NCBI GenBank assembly: GCA_028023455.1
Contig: JAQFVV010012398.1
Span: 9,508,682 to 9,572,681, forward strand
Length of the DNA stretch: 64,000 nucleotides
Source: Epiperipatus broadwayi
Taxonomy: Eukaryota > Onychophora > Udeonychophora > Euonychophora > Peripatidae
Direction: 5' to 3'
Part shown: positions 55,504 to 64,000 of the stretch, piece by piece
Layout of the letters: every line of letters begins with the position of its first letter
How positions within the stretch are numbered: position 1 is the first letter of the stretch
Translations under genes and position numbers: made by a program
Notes under the pieces: model-generated
The model's input: only the letters and a program-made list of their open reading frames with translations
Database searches by the model: none
What the model was told of the DNA's origin: nothing

Positions 55504-57799
55504 TTGCGCCATTACAATTTGGTCACTAGCCAAATTTATAGTAATGTGCATGTAAGAAAATGTAAAACAAAATCATCATCTCATTTTTATAAAACAATAA
55601 ATGAAGCTGTAGGGCATCCAAGTTCAAACCCTACAAGGTCCAGTTCTAAAAGCTTTAGATAGAAAGAGAGTGGGTCAGCAATTATATGCTTTACTTGTTT
55701 GTGTGTTAATAAATCTCAAAAAGAGCAGCACACACATTTAATATTTAAATTTTCTGTTAAAAAGCAAAGTTATAATGCATATGTATAGGCAGTGTATGTG
55801 TAAGCTATTTAATTGTTTTATATTTCAACTATTCAACATTTTAACTTTCTTTAAAACTAACCTATGCTTGATCAATTCTAATATCTTATTCTATGCTTCT
55901 ATTTTTCTTTCTATAATTATTATTGTGATTATGATTCAGATTATTAGACTATTAAATTGAATGTTGAAAATATAAGAAATGACTGGCTAGAAAAATTATA
56001 TGTATGTCCCATCTTTGTCGGACAATCTGGGAAGCTGCACATCATATAGGAAAGAAAAGATGTTTTGTCTAAAATAATATTCTACACCTTTCAACTGACC
56101 AGAGAAATAAGATATTTTTAATAGAAGGAAGAAAGCATTCACCTGCATTCGATGAAAGTTGAATTAATCTACCGATAAATATTAATCATCAAGTCCAATT
56201 AATTGTTCCAGCAACTGATTTTAAACTCAAGAAAATTTATAAATGTGAAAACAACTGCTGTATTTCATCCACTAAAAGAATCATGCTTGACAGGAAGAGA
56301 AGAAAAATTGATATAATGATTTCCAAATTATCCACTAAAGCAAATAACCTCAATAGGATCCTCATCATCAAATAGTTATACACCTCAAGAAAGAGATTGT
56401 TCCAAAGTAACACGGAAATGGTAGCTGCCGAAGTATAGACAGTATACAAGACAAGTTTGAACCCTTGCAAAGAAATCGGTAATATGACTTTTTATATCTA
56501 TTTTCTTTATGAAATCAGAGTCTTAATAAACATTTTAGCAATAAAGTGACATATTTTATTTAAAGAACTTTTAAAGACAATTCAGATCGATGGAAACCAA
56601 GAATGTCTTACTAATAATAGCTTTAAACTACATAAATGATTTTGAATGTATCAAAATTTATTTGTTTATTAATTTTACAGTTATGAAATATTAATGTGTA
56701 ATATAATTTTTTTTTTGGTATTATGATTTTAGTTTTAACTAATATATTATTATTATTTTGGGATAAAACACGCACATACATAGCAATATTTTATATGTGT
56801 ATAATTGCGAGTGAATGTGAAATAATAAGTAGTATTGAAATATTAGATTATTTTGTTTCAAGTTCAGTATAGCATTTCAGAGGTAGAAGAGAGGGGGAGA
56901 AAATAATTTAAAACTTGTTTCTAAAACTTGCTTTTTCAATTCTACTAACATTTTTTTTAACATTCTACTTACATGTTAGATTTATAAAGTATGTGTGCTA
57001 ATGAGCGGATAATATATTTTTTTTCTTGAAATGCTTTTCTCATGGAGTGAAAATCATGGTCAATGTGACATCCAACTTAATACAATATACATTTGAAGGG
57101 AAAGGGGGAAGAACTTGAAATTAATCTGAGGATTGTTATATAATCAATTATTATCATTATTATTATTCATGTCAATTTTCATGTTTTTCTAGAAATTTTT
57201 ATGTATATGTTAGAAATGCAGTAATAAATATTAGTTTGTTTTATTAAATGAGGTGTATATATTTCATTAAGTGTAGTCTTTGTTAAGTGTGATCATTCAT
57301 CATCATCAGTGGTTGAATATCAGTTATTTAAGATATAAGTAAATATGCTAAAATTAAGCAATAATTATGAATTTCTTTATAAAAATTAGTTTTATGTTTA
57401 GGCTTAGTCCTAGAGCTGTAGTTGAAACCCTTGTCATTATCGTTATTATTATCATCATCATCATCGTCATCAATGTTTTAATTAATGAGCTGTTTAAATG
57501 TTTAAAGACCATAAATAAATATTAATTTCATAATATTTAGTGATTTCTTAGTATTATTATAACCACATCCCATCATCTATTTCATGCAAGGATGAGTGAA
57601 TTGCCATCCTAAATTAGTTATATATAATCTGAGCTAGTAAACTTATAAAAATATTGAAACACATTTGTTATGCTAAGATCTAAGAAATGATTTATGTCTA
57701 ATATACTCCACTTCGGTTTAAAGATGTTTTACTTTTGCCTAAATATTAGTGCGTATAGTGATATGGCTCAAAAAGCAAAATCTCCCATTTTTATTAGAA
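55504..57799. other. AT-rich spacer, no gene recognised
   Basis: A possible B box GTTCAAACCC lies at about 55631 (plus). A block at 55980-56480 is less AT-rich and contains short frames, but no domain is recognised. A short imperfect ATT/ATC tract is at about 57440. Confidence 0.45.
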
Positions 57800-57960
57800 A
57801 TAAAGTACCAAAAAAAGGGGATTCAAACCCGGTACATGTGAAAGGTTATTAGATATAACTGTGTCTAGATTCAGATAATCTAGTGGCGCCCTGCTAGACC
57901 ATATTCACTTAGTATTTGTTTAAACATGCACTTAACATCAAACCAAGAAATGAAAGTGGA
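57800..57960 (-). repeat. SINE-like element with tRNA-derived segment
   Basis: On the minus strand CCGGGTTTGAATCCCC (57818-57833) is a good B box, preceded by CTAATAACCTTTCACATG, which looks like the anticodon arm of a Val-type tRNA (CAC). On the other side of it lies GTGGCGCCCTGCTAGACC (57882-57899) and GAAATGAAAGTGG (57948-57960), shared with the SINE-like block at 25850-26060. The tRNA-like part lacks a complete acceptor stem, so it is not a working tRNA gene. Confidence 0.5.
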
Positions 57961-58178
57961 AAAGATCTACTGTCTGTATACCTGAGTTATATTTTATTGA
58001 ATTACTAGTGTACTCACCTCACGTGATTTCATATACCTGAGTTATTAATAATTTGCTTATAATTATTGATAGTGGGATATCTTGAGAAATCCAACGTTAT
58101 TTTAAATATTATGATCTTATATATATTGTAGACAACTCAGACATGGTAATAGTTATTTGAACAATCTTTAATTTTGTT

Positions 58179-58182
<4 letters not shown>
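57961..58182. other. Spacer, nothing recognised
   Basis: AT-rich, no feature. Confidence 0.5.

Positions 58183-58240
<58 letters not shown>
58183..58240. repeat. (AT)~29 microsatellite
   Basis: Uninterrupted AT run, again followed by a less AT-rich block (58241-58320) that may be a SINE remnant. Confidence 0.97.
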
Positions 58241-58244
<4 letters not shown>

Positions 58245-60659
58245 CCTACACTCCCAACACCGCTCATATACATTACACGAGCGAAATGCCCAGGCGCCAG
58301 TTCTATTAATGAATAGAACAATATAACAAAAGATATAATAAAATTATTACTGAGACTCTATATTTAAGTTTATGTTCAGCTCAGCTCAGTGGGAGGCTAT
58401 AGGCAGTTCATAAGATACATGATAATAAATGAATAAAAGAATATTATAAAATATTCAATATAATGTAAATTCCTTAATTGTATGATAAAGAATCATAATG
58501 TTTACTTAGTACAGTCTATTAAAATATACTTTAAACTTAATTTCTTCCTTCATCCAAGTATAACATATATCAGCTTTCTATAATTATATTCTTGAACAAT
58601 TCTATTACTTGGCATATCATAATCTAAACATCTACTTTAATGCCAATCAAGAAATAAACAATAAGATCTCAGGGAATTTGACAAACACAGTTGAATTAAA
58701 TAAACTAAGTTATAATTATAAGTTATAATTATAAAGTATGATAAAATATAAGGAAACAAATTGACTAAATATTTATTGTGTTTCAATAACAAGATAATGA
58801 CAGAGATAGAGTATTTTAATCTCATATCATCATCTCACAAATATACTGACCTGGCAACCTTTCTAATACGTTTATCAAGTGGCAAATACTCTTTATAATG
58901 TTTGGATTAAGAAATACAATATTGTCAGATACTAGCAAATTTAATATTATAACTCTAAAATAATATATATCTGTTTTATAATAGATTTATGAAATGTGGA
59001 GATGCGGAAATGGAAATACTAATGTACACAAGAATAACTCAAGACACAGTTCTTAAAATTTTAAATAACTAAACAAATCATTTATTATAACAAATAAACT
59101 TGGTTTGACATAATATTTACAAATGGACTATTTGTTTTACATATTTTTAGATTATCAAATTTTTTTTTTTTCGCATCAGTTTGGGATTATCCCTGCTATC
59201 AAAGCAAATTAATAACAAAGTTTAAATATCCTGACTTCGAACACAGGCTTTGCCTACATGTTTCATCTATATGACAATAAATAAATAATGTTATACTATT
59301 AGCACAAAAAAATACTTTTGAGAGGATATTACTCTTGATTAACCAAATAAATCAAATTACTTATATTTGGCTTTCAGCAATGCAACTTTCTCTAATTGAC
59401 TAATAATCACTTTCAATTACGTATACCTTTCATTTATAGCAACAAAATCATGTTTATTCTGATGATTTGTAACACTTATTTAAATAAATACACTGTATTT
59501 TAAAATATTTATTTCCCGTTTTAATCTTAATACTTTATACTTCTATTAAATGTATGTAGTATATTTCAAAAGCATTTATTTCTCATTTTAATTTCAATAA
59601 TTATATATTTTATATACGCGATATTATTTATATTACGCATGTGTGTGCACATTCAAGCAGCAATAATATAAAACAATCTTTTCTATAAACCCTCCATTCA
59701 TTAAGAAAATATCATACAATTATTTTATTTCGAACAATGTCGTAATTCATCAATAAAATATGACTCTAATATTACATCCAGAATTAACTAACAATTTATC
59801 TAGCCACATATTAATTAACACAAAGCTATATTTTTATGATTATATATACTATACGTTACAAGGGGAATCTACACGAGGAGCAGATAACTCTTACCAAACA
59901 CTTCTACAATAATTCATTACCAAAAATCCAAGGAAAACGTCACATAACTTCCTAAACATCATTTAATCATATTTCAACAATAACTCATTTACTTCTAAAT
60001 ACATTATTGGTGGGGATTTAATTCCTCATCACCAGGGCCCTAAGAACATCACTTCAAAAAAATATCATTAATCATACGCATATAAAATAAACTAGGCTCT
60101 ACTCATGGAAAATTATTAACATATAATAAATAAGCAAGATCTTTTATACCTACAGCCATTATAACACAATCAGATTTCTTTCTATTTTCGTAGCTTCTCT
60201 AAATATCAAACATTATAAATACATGCTGGCAGATAAATACATACAGATAATATACCAATCCATTCAACTCAGTAGAATACGACAATGTATGAAATTTATG
60301 CATAAATTTATTCACAAACTATACTTTATCAAACAAATATTATAATTGTGCAAAACAAACACACACCTGCAAATAAAAAGTATATATAATATTAACTCTA
60401 AATTACACACTAAGCAGGTAATACGATAATAAAATATTGCACTAAGGTATAACGTTTAATTTAATAAACTTTAGGTTACTTTTTAAAATTTAATATTTAT
60501 AATTATTACGAACTTTTTTTTTATATCTAACAAACTATTTCTATTATAAGTTCGTTGATTTAAATAAAGAACAAAATTTTCACTTTGAGATAATAAAGTA
60601 TACAAAATAAATGTAAATCTCTCTAATAATATATTTAAAAAAATATTTCTTTCTTTTAC
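58241..60659. other. AT-rich spacer, no gene recognised
   Basis: Contains a tandem AAGTTATAATTAT duplication near 58708 and a GACTTCGAACACAGGC sequence at 59236 (possible B box on minus). No coding evidence. Confidence 0.45.
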
Positions 60660-60716
60660 CTTCGTAAAAGAACAATTACCAGCGTACTCCTCATTTGGAG
60701 ATGCTTCAGAGACGGT
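60660..60716 (-). CDS. Candidate 57-bp internal exon, gene unknown
   Basis: On the minus strand a pyrimidine-rich acceptor ends GATTTTCAAG at 60717, then a 57-base stretch (19 codons, TVSEASPNEEYAGNCSFTK) runs to AAG and the donor GTAAAAG at 60659. GC is about 44 percent against much lower flanks, and the frame is open across the exon. It is on the same strand as the HBP1 exon and could be an upstream HBP1 exon or belong to another gene; I recognise no domain. An alternative reading starts at the ATG at 60752 (MSFIICVILIFKTVSEAS), which would give a signal peptide-like N-terminus. Confidence 0.35.
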
Positions 60717-63700
60717 CTTGAAAATCAAAATAACACAGATTATAAATGACATAATAATAAATAAAGCCTATCTACCTATCATATACATTAATTATGACAA
60801 GCAATAAAAAAATAAAGAAAGAAAAGTTATTAGTTTTGTAACTTAAAATAAAAGTTCACTTGCAAAGCTTGGTTCCAGGTTTACGAAACAATATGGGACA
60901 CATTCCAAACTGAATTTAAACTAAAATGCACTTCTGCAGTATAACTTAAAAAAATATATAAGCATAACTTAAATATGCCCAGCACCTTTCAGTGTTCATA
61001 GCATATCCATTCGAGGTACCAAATCATACACAAGCAGTGAATTCCTCCTTTATTATACTGAAAATATAAGACATTCTCCGTTGTAGTTCTGGACTAAATA
61101 TGCAATTATCCTTAGTATTTTCTGAATAGCATTTAACACTTTAAATTGTCCTTAGTAATTCCATAATTAACAATGCTTTGTTTTATATTCCATCCTTATT
61201 GAATAGAACAAAAATTACCCACATTTCTGTCCTTCTATTCAATTTAAACAGAAATAGCTTACATTTTATTTCCTCAATTTAAAAATATGTATTAGTTCCA
61301 GAAATATCAAATAAATGAATACTGTTATCTCCTTACGATGAACTTAAACATAGTATGAACTATCAAAATAGACATATCCTTAAGTCTATGTATAATCTTC
61401 ACAAAAACAACAATGTGAAAAATAGTGAGAAATTAGAATATATTCTGTAGTATAGTTCTGCATGTGTTTTCCATATATATCAAAAAAACACGTTGCTTAA
61501 TGATACAACAATAACATTTATGTAAACCATTCTTATTTAAAATGGCAATTAAATGAAATAATATAGACTGGACATTATTAACACACATTTTTAAAAGAGT
61601 AATAGTTATAAAGGGATTAATTCAGAAATGTGTAAATCAAAGAGAGTAAATCAAACCGACGTACCTTTTTAAAACCTTAGAATTGCATTTTTAATTAATT
61701 TTTTTCCATAATAAAGTTCTGAAGCTCCTTTGGAAGTTTTTTTTATATTCTAAAGTCTTTTCAAAGTCAATTTGACTTCAGAAACTGGCTTTAATTTTTA
61801 CAATATATGAACCACTGTTTACTGGTTACAATTACATTACAAAAAGCCAATTTTCTACTGGAGATCTTTGTTACAAACTCTCTTTAGCAAAGTTCATTTT
61901 GACTTTCCACCAGGTTACTCCCACGCATCTTGCTAACTAACTAATTACATATGCAAAAACAAATCTTTTCAAAAAAAAAAATCACTTTGATTTTTTTAAA
62001 ACTAAATGAAGACAAAAAAAAAATACAAATAATAAAATAAATAGCTTTTACAAACTTGAAAGAAAAATGAATATTAATTAACTATCAAATAAAAATGATT
62101 AATAATTTATTCAATTTATAAAATAATTCATTGATCTAACTATCTATTAATCATTGGAAAGAAATATATATTTGTTAAACTATTTCAGTTTACTACTGTA
62201 ATTTAAATGTTTTTATTATGAATGTACTATTGTTTGCTGTTATTAAAGATGAAAATGATGCAGAGTCATACATGCATACACATGTACTACAACCTAAATA
62301 TTGAACTATCTTAACTAAATATAATTGAAATGGCTATTAATTGTTGACAAAAAGATAAGTATCAATGAATAAAGGATTTTTTTTTAAACCATTCAAATAA
62401 TATTATACTAACACGGGATAACTTTGCATCTTTCCAACAAGATGTATCAATTCCATTAATAAACAACACCCCTTCCTTACATTAAATACCTCATTAACCA
62501 CAATAATACTAATAAATACTTATCAAATGGTCAAAAAACTGCATAAGAAATCCTTTTTTAATCTTTAAGCAATCTCCAGCAAAAAAATTTTAAAATTCTA
62601 AGGCTATTTCTTTTTTTTTTTTTTTTAGTATAATATAACTATTTATTTAAGATACAAAGTATCTTAAACCCTTGTGCCCATTCAGATGGCCACAATATAT
62701 ATATATAACATTTGTAATACAAGCTTGCTAAATTAGATCATGTGATATATGACTTGATTTCTTTGTAAATATATATATATTCTCCTGAATTGAATATGAA
62801 AAACAATCAATTTAACAGAAACCTATAAATTTAAATAAATTTCTTTCCATCTAATTGACTTTCATTCAAAATAGAAGTATGACAAGATGTTACCCTCAAG
62901 TGAAATATATATAACCTATCAAAAGAGGACCAATTACTAAAGAACGCACCCATCTCTAGAGTGGCCCACCTCAGAATCGATGATGATGGGACATAGTATA
63001 ATAATAACACTAACTGCCAGGGTGCCAAATTGTAACCTTAATGAAACTTACTTGTGCCAATCATTATTTATCACTAATCTATTTAATAATTAATAATAAT
63101 ATCTAATGAATGGGTTAATAAATAATTATTATATGAATAAAAGCAGAGAGCGCTATTACAAATAAGACTAATAATCTCATAAAATTTTATATCAATTGGA
63201 GAGGAGGAAAATTTAAGCTCAACTCCCCACTGTGTTATATCTCTCAGCACATTCCCATTCATTTACCATCAAAGTCACAATTAAAATTTTAAAGAATTAA
63301 AATATTTCTATGCCCATCATCATCCTCCTGATTTGACTCTCCGTCACACTCGCATTCATAGGTCATCTGTACGATTTCATTTCATTCTAAAATTTTCCAT
63401 CTTGCTAGCTCTCTTCCCCTCTGATAATCTCTCCTCAAGGCTTTAGAATAGTAAGGCATAAAAGTTTACATAATCTGCCATGAATTATTGGTGATAAATC
63501 AATACGATCCCAGTGATTACCTCCATAGTTGACTTGGCTGAATCTAACATAGCCAATGTCCACTTACTTTAAATTTCCAAATATTAAGATTAAGTTTTAA
63601 CTATAAATTTTGAAAATAACATATTATAAACTCTTTAATAATTAAAGAAAAATTATTAACAAGTTCATCTGGGAAGATATTTGAATATAGTAGATGGATA

Positions 63701-64000
63701 AAGGAATTAATGTCCACCCTCTGTACTTTATATCACACAATCATCCTACCGCCTATTATCAATCTTTAATTTAAATGTGCTGAATTATTCTATTAACATT
63801 CTTTAATTGTGAATTGAATTCTGCAGTGTTCAAAGAATTTTATAAATAATCTTTTAAATAAATTTTTACCTGGTATGATTTAACAAGATAAGTTATATTT
63901 CAAATTTAAGTTATAGTGTATCGGTGCATGACTGGGATTTCTAGAAATTATTAGACCACAAAACAGTGAGACATAGAATTTTTTTTATTTTAAAACAACA
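60717..64000. other. AT-rich sequence to window end, no gene recognised
   Basis: Short (TA)n tracts near 62695 and 62769. The patches 62930-63020 and 63330-63560 are less AT-rich, but I could not find exons or a known repeat in them. Confidence 0.45.

Overview
The window is an AT-rich, intron- and transposon-dominated piece of animal nuclear DNA. There are no operons, no closely packed genes and no prokaryotic signals. The mixture of non-LTR retrotransposons, Penelope-like elements with GIY-YIG domains, hAT and Merlin DNA transposons, tRNA-derived SINEs and very long AAT microsatellites fits a mollusc. A cephalopod such as an octopus is my best guess; this is an inference from repeat style, not a proof. 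Almost every longer reading frame is a decayed transposon or translated microsatellite.

The one host gene I can name is on the minus strand: the last coding exon (20509-20710) of an HBP1-type HMG-box transcription factor, with a clear splice acceptor and stop codon. The rest of that gene should lie at higher coordinates, so much of the window may be its intron. A 57-bp island at 60660-60716 (minus) has good splice sites and could be another host exon; its gene is not identified.

Layout. 1-2030: short tandem repeat, then a ~450-bp unit in direct and inverted copies. 2110-15225: plus-strand graveyard of one LINE family (here family A): copies A1 (2110-5548), A2 (5549-10270) and A3 (13880-15225), split by a fold-back block (8693-9838), a dead hAT (10320-12600) and a 480-bp tandem array containing a tRNA-like segment (12632-13755). 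15226-18480: minus-strand LINE (family B) carrying a nested Merlin-like transposon (16264-17402) with matching terminal repeats and an 8-bp target duplication. 19030-20339: internally deleted family-A copy ending in (AAT)n next to the HBP1 exon. 21230-21730: Penelope and possible LINE fragments. 21780-30925: mostly featureless, with one SINE-like segment. 30926-31174: (AAT) run of about 83 units. 31540-34020: second dead hAT, with a ZMYM-type zinc-finger N-terminus. 35787-36310: Penelope 3' part interrupted by a class II tRNA-derived SINE head. 36425-36905: RTE-like LINE tail. 37844-39618: LINE (family C) ORF1 and endonuclease on minus. 40080-45340: best family-A copy (A4), in divergent orientation to family C. 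45510-51715: very AT-rich, with one perfect 25-bp hairpin. 51716-52630: Penelope fold-back. 52631-64000: satellites, AT repeats, SINE-like pieces and the candidate exon.

The elements do not form a joint system; they are a record of nested insertions. I found no convincing new host system. The most informative leads are a structured, hammerhead-like motif shared by the Penelope copies, the datable Merlin-in-LINE insertion, and the family-A LINE with its AT-hook-like ORF1 and AAT tails.
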